This document shows positions 53,424 through 64,000 of a DNA stretch of 64,000 bases, piece after piece. The stretch lies in assembly GCA_009809945.1 (NCBI GenBank), contig WTPW01002117.1, positions 11,989 through 75,988 on the forward strand, in the 5' to 3' direction. Position 1 is the first letter of the stretch, and each line of letters starts with the position of its first letter. The stretch comes from Gigaspora margarita. Lineage: Eukaryota > Glomeromycota > Glomeromycetes > Diversisporales > Gigasporaceae. Made by a program: the position numbers and the translations under genes. Below the pieces are notes generated by a model that was given only the letters and a program-made list of their open reading frames with translations, ran no database searches and was not told where the DNA came from.

Positions 53424-53710
53424 TTACATTCAACAAGACCTTAATTTCAAAGATTCTAAAATAGTTTTTAAAGATCCTGAAATAGGCAAAACTTTACTAG
53501 TAACAATGCTGAAGGTTTTGTTATGTAAGACATTATACAATACATGACATTGTTCATAAAGAATATAGAATAGTTTTAATATTGTTAAATGAAACTTTTC
53601 GTATTTACATTCAACAAGACCTTAGCTTCAAAGATTCTAAAATAGTTTTTCAAGATCCAAAATAGACATAACTATTACTAATAACAATGCTGAAGGGTAC
53701 TTTATATAAA
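53424..53710. repeat. Tandem duplication, ~184-bp unit
   Basis: TTTACATTCAACAAGACCTT...CAAAGATTCTAAAATAG... and AACAATGCTGAAGG occur at 53425-53520 and again at 53603-53695. Copies about 90% alike by eye. Confidence 0.6.
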
Positions 53711-54674
53711 AAAATATATAGTTTGTTTTCGTAAAAAGTACAGTAATAGGTTCAATAGGACTCTAAACAATATATAGATAAATAAGATAACTTTCAAATT
53801 TTTTATTAATTTCTATATGCAAGACTTTTTTATAAAATTAGTATGCAAAATTTATACCTTACAATCAAAAAATAAAAAAAAATAAGCAAAATAAAATACT
53901 AACCTCGGTTATAGTATAAAATTTTATTATTAGGAAAGTTTTTATAGTGCAGATTTGCATAAATGTTTTAAAAAATCAATTATTAAAAGAATGTTGCTAA
54001 CTTTTACCCTAGGGGTATCACCTAGTTCAGAAATCAGCTCAGAAATTAGCTCAGACCCAGGTCGGAGAATAGCTTTTAAAATGAATTTCATATAGCAGTT
54101 AAACATAATTAATTCAATAATTGAAAAGATATTGTCTGTTATCTTTTGCTTCGCAAAGGATAGTTTATGCTTATGCTCCAGCTATCACCTCCACTATAGC
54201 ATTTTATTTTACTAAACCATAGAAAAAAGACTTTTGATCACTTTACCCTTACCCTAACCCTAAATAGGGATTTCAGCTTAACCCAATTTTCTATATATTA
54301 CACTATTTTAAGTTTAATATATGAATTTTATTACATTTGCACAATATGATTCAACAATTGTATTATCTCACGGCATATCGCCTATTAATACACCTGATTT
54401 AATAGAAGCTACTCTAACAAAAACAATAACATTAATCCTAATTTAACAAACAAAAAAATATGCCAATGATAATTCAAGATTCTTCTATGAATAATAATAC
54501 TACCAAAAATGATGATACTATTTTTGCGACTCCAATAATGATGAGAGAGTACCTCACTATTCAATAATGACAAATGACAAAAGTATTTTACCATTCACTA
54601 ATGATAACATTAATGACACTAAAGAACAGCTAAGCTTGAAGTTGCTTATTTTCATCATCTAGAAAAAACATTAG
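53711..54674. other. AT-rich intergenic DNA
   Basis: 54020-54070 repeats CAGAAATCAGCTCAGAAATT; 54243-54262 has TTACCCTAACCCTAAATAGG. Frames at 54409-54594 are not supported as genes. Confidence 0.4.
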
Positions 54675-55025
54675 CCCTGAATACCCAAGAACCAAAACAA
54701 GAAACTAAAAATGCCCTTGAAAACACCTGGAAAAAAAGTATTAGCAAACGTATAAAAAATGTTAGCTACTATAAGCACACCAACAAGCCAAAACAACAAA
54801 TCAAAAAATCACATACATTTCTGAATGCTAAAAAACTAAAGATGCCTTCAAAAATCTCTAGAAAAAAAAGAAGCATTAGCAAATGTGTAAACAATGTTAA
54901 CTACTGTAAACATGCTAACAAGCAAATGACAAACCAAAGTAACCGCACACACTTTGCTGAATATCCAAGACCGAAATGAGAAACTAAAGATGTTCTTGAA
55001 AATATCTGAAAAAAAGAAGTGTTAG
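54675..55025. repeat. Minisatellite of ~140-bp units
   Basis: Two and a half copies starting CTGAATACCCAAGA / CTGAATGCTAAAAAAC / CTGAATATCCAAGACC, each with GAAAAAAAGTATTAGCAAA and ATGTTAGCTACTATAAGCAC forms. A-rich on the plus strand. Confidence 0.55.
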
Positions 55026-55028
55026 GGA

Positions 55029-55718
55029 GCTTCCAGAAATCAGCTGATTTCTGGGTGGGTGGGTGGTTCAGCTGAAGTATCAGGTGTTATTCCAGCCAAA
55101 ATTTCATAATTCCGGCCGAAGTTGCAAAATTATTTTTGACCAAAATTATAGATTTATTAATAATATTTGATAATTAATAACTTTTGAACTACTGGACCAA
55201 TTTTGATGATTCAACTACCAAAATGATCCTCTCAATGAGAAGGTTCTAGTGAGCCCAAAATCGTTAAAATCCAATTACAGAATCCTAAGATCGAAATAAA
55301 TTTGTGTTGCTATAAATGGGTTATAATTATTTAATAAATTATATAACTTTTATAGCAACACAAATCTATTCCGATCACAGGATCCTGTGATTGGATTTTA
55401 ACGATTTTGGGCTTGTTAGAATCCTCTCATTGTGAGATCATTTTAGTAGTAAAATCATCAAAATTGGCCCAGTAGATCAGAAGTTATTAACAATTAAAAA
55501 TTAATTTTTAATTGTTGATAACTTCTGATCTACTGGGCCAATTTTGATTATTTTACTACCAAAATGATCCTCTTAATGAGAGGATTCTAACAAGCCCAAA
55601 ATTGTTAAAATCCAATTACAGGATCCTAAGATCGAAATAAATTTGTGTTGCTATAAATGGGTTATAATTATTTAATAAATTATAGAACTTTATAGTAAAA
55701 ATCAGCTGATTTCTGGAA
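55029..55718. mobile_element. Compound foldback with CAGCTG ends and the shared box
   Basis: Both ends carry the palindrome CAGAAATCAGCTGATTTCTG (55031, 55700). Inside are two back-to-back hairpins: CCAATTTTGATGATTCAACT...AAAATGATCCTCTCAATGAG, then AAAATCGTTAAAATCCAATT...GATCGAAATAAATTTGTG, inverted to about 55500 and then repeated. The 3' end abuts the truncated PIF-type MITE, so this element probably inserted into, or recombined with, that one. Confidence 0.6.
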
Positions 55719-55723
55719 TATGT

Positions 55724-56181
55724 AAGAGGGTCCTCCCAACATAATGCAATTTTTTTATAAAAATTTGTCTAAAACTTGATCCAGTGGTCCAAATTGGATG
55801 AGTTTGGTACCATTCGAATCGTCTTGAGGAGAGAATTCGAATGGTCAATTTCATTTGATTTGGATCACTAGATCACGTTTTATTAATGAAATACTATTGG
55901 TTATTATGTTTTCTTATAAAATTACTATAAAATCAATAGTATTTTGTTAATAAAACGTGATCATAATTCAAATGAAATGATTTTGGTACTATTGGATTTG
56001 TCTCATAGAGACAAATCGAATGGTACCAAAATCATCCAGTTGGATCACTGGGTCACAATATATTCAAGATTTTGTAAAATTATATATATAAACATACGGA
56101 TTTTTAAAAATTTTTTTATATATTAGAGGGGGGTCAAGAGCTACTATGTAGGGGTACATAATGTTATTTATGGATGCCCCC
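55724..56181. mobile_element. PIF/Harbinger-type MITE, copy 2, inverted and truncated
   Basis: Matches 3619-4085 in reverse orientation, ending TTATTTATGGATGCCCCC followed by TAA. The other terminus is missing (sequence starts at GGGTCCTCCCAACATAATGC). Shared hairpins include CCATTCGAATCGTCTTGAGG and AATCAATAGTATTTTGTTAA. Confidence 0.75.
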
Positions 56182-57151
56182 TAAACAATAGTTGATTTAC
56201 ATTAGTCAGCAAATCATTTTATGGCAATATTTTGGTATCAACTAATTAGATTTTAATGATATTACTATATTAGAATCAGAAAATGATGCTCTACAAGTTT
56301 ACTTTGAAACTGAAGATATATTTACTTAGTAGAAAAATGACTTCGCTTTGTTGTGAAGTGGTATTTGTGGCTTAGCAATTTTATATAGTAAGTCATGCAC
56401 ATTGCAATTTACTATGTATAGCTCCCTTATTTGGAAACAGATTATCAATTAAAGTTTATTTGAGCTGTTCTTAATGAAATAATCACAAAAAAAAATTTAA
56501 TAGCAAACAAATTGTAAAAGTTAGTGAAACAAATTTGGCAATAAAAGATATTTATACAAAGGCAATATTAAAATGATTATTATAAAAAATAAAAAAATTT
56601 AACTTACTATCAAGCATTTAGTTTAGCATTAATATTATATATCAAATATAGAAGTTCTATTCAAAGAAATTATATATTGTATTAACAAAATAGACTTTTA
56701 TAGAAAACTAAGTGAACTCAAAATTATTAATTCAACAAAGCATACTTATTATCAATTTCATTATTGGGTTTCTTTTTTTCTAAAAGCCTTTATATAACTG
56801 ATATTAAAAATCAGTTACAATTGACTAAAAAATCTTTTATAGCAAAAATTTTTTATAGTTATAAAGCTCTTTTTAGTTTAGAAACTAGTTTTTTAATTGC
56901 CAATCTAAATAAGATCAGTATTATTTTTATATTTGAAATTGGAGCAAAACAAATATATAAACAACATAGTACAAAATCTGAATCTGGCCTATATATATAT
57001 GATTTTTATATGGTTTAAAGATATTTGAAGATATTTTTACTTATATCTTCTTATCTACTAGTTCAATTTTAATGATTTTTTGGCAGTAGAACCAAGAACT
57101 TGATCTACAACTTTACTTAGAGTCAAAAATAATATTTACTTAGTATAAAAA
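56182..57151. other. AT-rich DNA with degenerate shared boxes
   Basis: 56200-56310 (CAACTAATTAGATTTTAATG, TCAGAAAATGATGCTCTAC) and 57050-57125 are worn copies of the shared box. The 84-codon frame at 56764-57018 is AT-driven with no family resemblance. Confidence 0.35.
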
Positions 57152-58119
57152 TAGGGAATCTCTATTTTCATCATGGTATTTTGCTATTTCCACTATAGTT
57201 ATACAAGAATTTCTATTTTTAGAATTTAATATAATATATTATAAAATTTAACTTTGTCTTTAATTCTAATCCTAAAACTAATAAGTAACCTTTTTTTGGC
57301 TCTTAGTTAAAAGTTGTAGAGCTCGTTTTTCTGATTCTAATTGTAGTTAAATCATCAAAATCGGCCTAGTGGATCCCAAGATACTTGAGATCAAAGAAGA
57401 GAACATAAGGATCGGCAAACTCATGGTTACACAAGATTTTAATTTTCCTTTACATACGTTTGAAACTTTTTTAGTGTAGTAAAAATTTTACTAAGAAATA
57501 ATAAATCTTGTTTTAAGAAACTAGCATTTTTTTGAGCCAAAGAACAAGTTTACTTAAGAGTGCAAATTCAATTATAATAATAAAATTCTGCTCAAATCAC
57601 GATTTTTTATTTGATGACTTTTTTTAACTTTCTTTATATACATTTTGAAAAGATTTTTTTATCATAGCAAAAATTTTTACTAAGAAAATAATAAAACTTA
57701 TTTTAAAAAAACTAGCATTTTTTTGAGCCAAAGAACAAGTTTACTTAAGAGCCTAAAGTCAATTTTAATAATAAAATTCTGTACAAATCACGATTTTCAT
57801 TTGATAGCAGTTCTATAGTGCTTTGTATAACAGTGAATTTGCTGATCCTTATGTTTTCTTATTTGATCCCAAGTATCTTGGGATCTACTGGGCCAATTTT
57901 GATGATTTAACTACTATTAGAATTAGAAAAATGAGCTTTACAACTTTTAACTAGGTGCAAAGAAGGTTTACTTATTAGTTTTTAGGGTTAGAGTTAGGGT
58001 TAGAGTTAAAATTAAAGTTAGAAATAGAATTAGATTTATTATTGAATTCTAAAAATAGAAATTTTTGTGTAACTATAGTGGAAATAGCAAAATACCATAG
58101 TGGAAATAGTAGCTCCCTA
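57152..58119. mobile_element. Long foldback element with TAGGGA ends
   Basis: TAGGGAATCTCTATTTTCAT...GGTATTTTGCTATTTCCACT pairs with AGTGGAAATAGCAAAATACC...TAGCTCCCTA. Arms of about 290 nt carry the shared box (57315-57400; 57880-57960). The loop holds a tandem duplication (57440-57610, 57630-57815). The right arm has GGGTTAGAGTTAGGGTTAGA near 57988, a telomere-like tract that is CTTTAATTCTAATCC on the left. No convincing 8-bp TSD. Confidence 0.6.
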
Positions 58120-58379
58120 AAAATAACTTGTGTATTATTCTGTAGCAACCTATCGCTATAGTGACTCTATGATCAACCAATCAAATTTGATTATGTATAT
58201 CATATACTTGATATGAGCATGTGATATACATGATTGAATTTGATTATTTGAAAAAAAAGAGTAAAACCAGGTTTAACATATAAAAATAATACCAGTCCAA
58301 GCTTTAATTTATTTAATTTATTTTTTTTATTTTTATTTATTAATTTAAATATTTTTTTAAAATTTAATTTTTTTTTTAA
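58120..58379. other. Spacer
   Basis: A small hairpin at 58180-58245 (CAAATTTGATTATGTATATC / GATATACATGATTGAATTTG). No gene. Confidence 0.4.
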
Positions 58380-60330
58380 TCAAGTATAAATTATGAAAAA
58401 GACAAATTGAAAACAGGAAGAAAATGAGATAAAAAACAGAACAAAAATAGGATGAAAAATGGAATAAAAATAAAATAAAAACAGTAACAAATGAACTAAA
58501 AAACAATAGGAGCCCTACTAAAAAATTATGAAGAACCACAGAAGGACTTACAAACCCCACTGAAAATAATGAAAAATTACAAAAAAACTATTTTAACAAA
58601 GAGACAAACAACCTATTTACCAAAAAATGGCAAAATTACTTACTAAAAAATGAAGAAGAAGAACTACAGAAAGTCTTACAAAAGCTATCAATGAAGAAAC
58701 AAAGAACCTACTTACTAAAAAATGATAGAATTATCTACTAAAAATTGATGAAGAAGAACTACTAGGAAGACTTACAAAACCAACTGACAAGAGAAAAAGA
58801 ACTTTTTTACCAGAAAATGATGAAGAACTACTAAAGGACTTACAGAACCCATCAACAAAAGCCAAAGAACTTATCTACTAAAAAGCAATAAAATTACAGT
58901 CAGACCTCGTTATAGTCACCAGTTTGGGAAACAGGATTTAGGTGACTATAAAAAGGTGTGACTATATTAAAAAATCTTGATATAATCACATTAATAGTAA
59001 ATAAAAATAATTAGTGACTATATCAAATAATTTTATTTGATCGCAATCATTGCTATATATAAAACTTTGATTTTTTATAAATAAATCATTTACTGCACAC
59101 TAAGTAAAGTTGCTCTACATATCAATTTACTTATATTTTAAAATTTTCATAATTTTTCAAGTAATTTTTATTAATATGATTTTACATTTTACATTATATG
59201 AATAAAAAATCAAAAAATTTTAAATTTTCAAATATTGAAGAGGTTTTTTAGTGATCGCAAGTAGTCGTTACATAGTAAAGTCCAAATTTTACTATGTAAA
59301 TCGATCGTAAACCCTAAGTAAACATGTTCAGAAGGTCAAAATGCATATCTTCTAAAATTTCATGCAAATTGGGGAACTTTTTATTATTTAACTTTTAATT
59401 TTACGTTCATCGAATATATTTTTTTAGCAACTTTTAATTTATTTGTCAAATGTAAAAATTAAAAGTCAAATAATAAAATGTTCTCCAACCTTCTAAAAAT
59501 TTTACTGTATGTGTATTTTGTTCTCCCAGATAAGTTTACTTAAGTGATTATAATCGATTTACATAGTCAAATTTTGACTTTACTATGTAGCGACTACTGT
59601 CGATCGTGGGGTAACTTATTTTTGGATCAAAGACATTTTTAAGTTTTTTGACCAAAAGAAGGAGGTAGCTTATTTTAGGTAGTAGTCTATTTTCAGACAC
59701 TTATAGTATATTATTTTGTACTTTATCAAGGTAAATTTAATATGTTTTTATTACTTTGGTTTTAAAAAAAGTGATAGTGACTATAAAGTGATTGTGACTA
59801 TATTAAGACTAATTCAATATAAATTAGGTTGGTAAAAAAAAACTGTGATTATAATTAGGTTGTGACTATAATGAGTGTGACTATAATGAGGTCTGACTGT
59901 ACTTGTCGAAAAATGTTAAAGAAATACCACCAAAGGACTTACAGAACCTACTGATGAAAAGACAAAGAACATACTACTGAAAAATGACAAAATTATTTAC
60001 TGAAAAATGATAACTAAAGTATTTACAAAACCCACTGTTAAAGAGACAAAGAACCTACTCACCAAAAAATAACAAAATTACTTACTAAAAAATGATAAAG
60101 AACTACTAAAGGACTTCCAGAACCTACCAATAAAGTGACAAAAAACTTATTTGCTAAAAAATAACTGAAAATAACCAAAAAATTACAAAAAACTACTGAA
60201 AAATCTACTGAAAATAATGAAAAACCACCAAAGGACTTATTGAAAAGAAAAAAAAGAACCTATTAAAAGCTCATGAAAAATAATGAACCTACTGAATTAA
60301 CTATAAAAAAAACTTACTGGAAGAGTGCAT
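58380..60330. repeat. A-rich minisatellite, ~115-bp units, interrupted
   Basis: Units with AAAAAATGATGAAGAACTAC, AAAGGACTTACAGAACCCA and CAAAGAACCTACTTACC recur eight or more times at 58480-58895 and 59902-60330. Between them a Tc1/mariner-type element is inserted. As in the 50320-51520 array, the minus strand shows repeated GTAAGT. Confidence 0.65.
58897..59899. mobile_element. Tc1/mariner-type element, 1.0 kb, non-autonomous
   Basis: CAGTCAGACCTCGTTATAGT at the left and its inverse ACTATAATGAGGTCTGACTG at the right, with TA at 58895-58896 and 59900-59901. Many TGTGACTAT / ATAGTCAC repeats lie near the ends. The interior includes a foldback of the 47500-47885 family (59260-59700). No transposase ORF. 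Confidence 0.75.
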
Positions 60331-60342
60331 CAAATAACAATA

Positions 60343-61085
60343 CAGTCAGACCTCTCTATAATCACAAGTTGGTCACGCCCTATTTTGGTGATTGTATAGA
60401 GGTGTGACTATAAATAAAATACCTTGTCATGGTCACATGACCAAAGGTCAATTAGTAATATATTTGCGCATATTTGAAATACTATTAAAAATTTTAAAAT
60501 ATTTGATAGTGAATAACTTTTGATTCAGTGGTACAATATGGATAAAATAACCACCAGAGTGGTTTCTAAAGAGTATAAAATTGTCAAATCTAGTTACAAA
60601 ATGCTAAGATTATAAGGATTTTTTGCCTAGGTATTTAAATTTATTTAATTTTTAAACATTTGAAGTGACACAAATCCTTAACGATCACAGAAGCCTGTGA
60701 TTGGATTTTAACGATTTTGGCCTCATCAGAATCGTCTCATCGAGACGAACATTTTGGTGGTTGTTTCATTTAAATCGGACCACTGCATCAAAAGTTATTT
60801 GCTGTCAAACCTTTAAGAATTTTTAATAGAATATTTTAAATAAACATAAATATGAATATCGGCCAATCAGATTTTTTTAATCCATATTTGGTCAAACTTG
60901 GTGACTATAAAAAGGGTTTTTATTAATAATATTGATAAAAAAATCAAAATTTTTTTGTGATAGTGATTATAGGTGATTTGTGACTATACGGAGGTATTTT
61001 TACTATATTTAAGTTCATTGCACAATATTAGGTGCTTATATAGAGGTGTGACTATATGGAGTGTGACTATAGAGATGTCTGACTG
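60343..61085. mobile_element. Tc1/mariner-type element, 0.74 kb, non-autonomous
   Basis: CAGTCAGACCTCTCTATAAT / ATAGAGATGTCTGACTG ends, with TA at 60341-60342 and 61086-61087. The core (60500-60830) is a foldback with the shared box (TTTTAACGATTTTGGCC, GTCTCATCGAGACGAAC, TTTAAATCGGACCACTG). The element therefore either captured or was invaded by that foldback. Confidence 0.7.
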
Positions 61086-61343
61086 TAGTTCTGAAGCTTT
61101 AATAATGACTCCAGTAGTAACAACTTCAGTGAACTCCAGTAACAACTCCAATAAAAATTCTAAAAACAAAAATATGTGTTAAAAAAAAAAACAAAAAATA
61201 TTCATATCAAAAAAAAACAGATAATCTATATATGATCGCCAATTTAAAAATGATTAGTTAATCATATCAGGATTACATAGCAATGGGTCGCTATTATATT
61301 TTTGCAAAAAACTTTTTATAAGAGTCATTATCAGATTTGATAA

Positions 61344-61611
61344 TATATTGGCTGCCGTTAATAGAAATAAGGCAGATCTACATTTGAAAAAAAATTAATA
61401 CCTTAACTTTCACAGCTCATATATCGATGAATTTTAAAGCTATCTTGATGATTCAATATTTAAAAGAAAGTTTAAATTATAAGCTTTTATTTGAATATTA
61501 AATCATCAAGATAACTTTAAAATTCATCGATATATGAGCTATGAAAGTTAAGGTATTAATTTTTTTTCAAATATAGATCTGCATTATTTTTATTGACAGC
61601 AGCCTATATTA
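61344..61611. mobile_element. Near-perfect 268-bp palindrome (foldback)
   Basis: Arms of ~115 nt: TGGCTGCCGTTAATAG...GCAGATCTACATTTGAAAAA...AGCTCATATATCGATGAATT and inverse, with only a few mismatches. The loop around 61480 reads AAAGAAAGTTTAAATTATAA. High arm identity suggests a recent origin or ongoing conversion. Confidence 0.7.
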
Positions 61612-62175
61612 TTTACTTATTTGTTTATCTCCAATTCCAAATATAGTAATAATATAGCTATAATGCTGATCTTAACCAAATTAGTAATTAAGAGCTCTAG
61701 GTTTTTTACTTCTCTTGTAATTTAATATTTAAGACTAATAAAAAAAAATTCAAATTATTTGCAGTTTAACTAATTGTAGTGGCTTTGAGATGCCTATAGC
61801 TTACTTTTATTTAAATACATTTTTAAGTAAGAATCAGAATTATCTAGATCCAAATAATAAAGTTAATACAAAAGCTGTAGCTTTAAAAAAATTTATATAA
61901 TCTTACATAAAGACAAAATATTATCTTAGCTTATAGTATAGACAAAGATTTGCAGTACAAGCAGCATGGTCATGGACCTGTAAAATATAATTTTGTCTTT
62001 AACATATAGAAATGCAATTATATACAAAAATTAAAGAAACAAGATTTAAAACCAATTATACATGGCAAAATGCAGAAGATGCCTATAAGCCCTTTGAATT
62101 TATTAATATAAATTGGCTTCCAAATAAATATACTAATGCTATTTGCTCTAAGGAACATAAAAAACTCTATTAAGG

Positions 62176-62902
62176 ATAGAGTATAGGTAGATCATTTTTT
62201 ATAATACTAATTATTACTCTACCATGTAAATCAGATTACACAACATATTCACTATGGATAAGTTACATAAAAATAAATATAACATTATAAAATATCACTA
62301 AACCTGTTTTTGAATATTTGTTTTATCAAAACATCAAAACAAAATCATATTAACTAAGTTGGTATGTTAAAAATTTACTTAACATGTTAATGAATTTTGC
62401 GAGTAATAAATAAATTTTGTGAGTAACAATGTGAAACTAGCCATTTTCCCTAGTATCGGCATCAAAATTTACCCCCACGTAATCAGTACCAAAATTCTTT
62501 CAAGTTCATTTATGTTAGGTTAGGGTTAGGATGAGTGTCCGGTTAGAGTTCGGATTTAGATTATTATATAGTAAAATCGCTCAAGGAAAACTTTTAGTTA
62601 GTTGAAAAAAGTGTTTTCATATGCAAACTTTTGAAAAATAAGCATTTTTTGACGAAAGAGACATTTTGAGACATTTGTTTTGAATTTTCCTAATTGTGTA
62701 CATTACACCAAATTATGAGTTTTTATTGGTCAATAATCACGTGAAGGTAAATTTTTGATGGCATACTGGGGTAGTTAAACTAGCCAATCAAATCACATGA
62801 TTTATATGTAATTTACAAGTGATTGACATAGGGTAAACTCTACCCTTAAATATGATTATAAAATATATTGTAATGCATTCTCTAATACTAGTAAAAAAAA
62901 TA
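62176..62902. other. DNA inserted within the MULE remnant
   Basis: AT-rich; 62515-62545 has TTAGGTTAGGGTTAGGATGA. 62440-62480 (TAGTATCGGCATCAAAATTT, ACCCCCACGTAATC) is GC-richer. No gene. Confidence 0.35.
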
Positions 62903-63079
62903 CAGGTAATCCTTATTAATATCAACTTTGTTAATATCAACATAAGCTACAGACCATATTTTTATAAAATTTTATATATCAAATTTCCCTAATGTATATC
63001 AACTTTAATATGAACTCTCATTAATATCACTACAGTATCAATATAATTTAGAATAGGTTGATATTTTAAGGGTCACCTG
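62903..63079. mobile_element. Tc1/mariner-type MITE
   Basis: CAGGTAATCCTTATTAATAT then CAA, and the inverse TTGATATTTTAAGGGTCACC then TG, with TA at 62901-62902 and 63080-63081. The 177-bp interior repeats TTAATATCAACTTT. Inserted between the two MULE blocks. Confidence 0.7.
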
Positions 63080-64000
63080 TAACTTTTTAATATCATTAGA
63101 AATATATCATTAGTGCACTTTAGAAGTTTATAATTTTGTAAACAAAAAGATCTTAAAAATCTTTGGCTACTTATGGTATAACTAGTATAACCCAGATAAT
63201 TGAAAACTCTTTTCTAGATCACTTACTTCTGAGCAATTCCTTTATTCAGGACTACTATAATAGCAGAATTTCACTGGAGAGTCTTGAAGCATGGTCATAA
63301 ATGTCATTATAACAGACCAAGGCTTGATCAATTAATACATATTATAACTCAGCAGCTTGTTTTAGACATGATAAATACCTATATAAGATATAGTGATAAT
63401 TGATATACATCATTTAAAAAGTATTGGTATAAAGCAGCAAAACAAAATACAAATAAATCTGATGATTGTTATATTAATATTGAATAGTGGATATGTTATG
63501 TTCATCATTTTTAAATAGTAATTATCTCATTTGCAAACATCTTGTAGCAGAAAAATGTATATCTGATCCAACTTTGTTTCTCTTTTCACAAATGCTAAGC
63601 ATAGACATGATTACCCTTTGATATGTTTTGATAATTCATCTCTATCAAGGATTAATAGTATAAATTGTGCTTGGAATTCGAATATAGATAATAATATAGA
63701 GTTGTACTAGAATTTGATGATGTTAATACAATTTCTTCAAATAATGCTAGGCATAATATATCTGAATATAAAATTCTTAGAAAAATACATGAAGTTGCAG
63801 ATAAATATATCAAGTCTATGGAAACTGCAATTCAACTATTAAAACAAAACAAAAACAATCAACAGTTTATTGAGGGATTCAGAAAAGTAGATAGCTCTCT
63901 AATTAAAGAGATTGATATATGCCAAGAGGTTCTCAATCAACATACTCAGCAAAAAACTTTGCAACGATCAAATCATAATAAGATAGCTTTTTGGTTATAC

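Larger units (their letters stand above)
61760..64000 (+). pseudogene. MULE transposase with SWIM-like finger, broken; runs off the window
   Basis: First block (61780-62175): GFEMPIAYFYLNTFLSKNQN, then IEMQLYTKIKETRFKTNY and FEFININWLPNKYTNAI, the type of text found in the DDE-to-C-terminal part of Mutator-like transposases. After about 1 kb of inserted DNA, the second block (63260-64000) gives WRVLKHGHKCHYNRPRLDQL, IITQQLVLDMINTYIRYSD and KKYWYKAAKQNTNKSDDCYI, then a worn SWIM finger: WICYVHHF, one frame over ICKHLVAEKC, the CxH half of CxC...CxH. A polar C-terminal tail (KYIKSMETAIQLLKQNKNNQ, RKVDSSLIKEIDICQEVLNQ) is open to the window edge. Several stops. Family assignment rests on memory of Rhizophagus MULEs. 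Confidence 0.6.

Overview
This window looks like nuclear DNA of a very AT-rich, repeat-laden fungus, most likely an arbuscular mycorrhizal fungus (Glomeromycotina, Rhizophagus-like). The basis is short AT-rich GT-AG introns, two genes with fungal-style splicing, and decayed protein-coding repeats that I recognise from memory as families common in Rhizophagus assemblies (DUF3504/Crypton-like recombinase, a MULE transposase, a LINE tail, and a lysine-rich family with a 'NVLINDYAG'-type core). The genus is inference: no rRNA or marker gene is present. Coordinates were read by eye. Gene exons were checked base by base; element ends may be off by a few bases unless a target-site duplication (TSD) is quoted.

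Layout. 1-21700: no intact gene; decayed repeat-protein genes (690-2600; minus-strand recombinase 14880-15990), foldback elements and MITEs, palindromic satellite, and a 4-kb inverted pair of minisatellites (8750-12710) that has itself been invaded. 21700-30000: the gene-bearing island. It holds a TauD-type dioxygenase/D-Ala-D-Ala-ligase-type ATP-grasp fusion (22363-24595, plus, with one apparent frameshift and one intron) and an intact five-exon minus-strand gene for a RING / ubiquitin-like / TerD protein (28554-29945). 30000-31575: unassigned, slightly less AT-rich DNA.

31576-39186: one nested block. A small hAT-type element still carries its 8-bp TSD but now holds a SINE, a TIR element full of palindromic satellite, and a Ty3/gypsy-like LTR retrotransposon, which itself holds two MITEs. 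40487-43930: a repeat-family pseudogene split exactly at a TTAA by a 2.3-kb inverted-repeat element that also contains nested insertions. 44847-48900: LINE tail, opposed tRNA-like promoters, foldbacks. 48895-52760: a long TIR element containing an internally deleted hAT, an exon-like tandem array with good splice sites, and a young SINE. 53000-61100: foldbacks, PIF-type and Tc1/mariner-type elements inserted in minisatellite. 61760-64000: a MULE transposase pseudogene running off the end.

Functionally, only the two island genes look like cellular genes, and nothing shows that they work together. The remaining sequence records repeated rounds of element-into-element insertion. Across otherwise different elements the same ~75-bp sequence box recurs many times; this, the two unusual multidomain genes and the exon-like array are the most interesting points.
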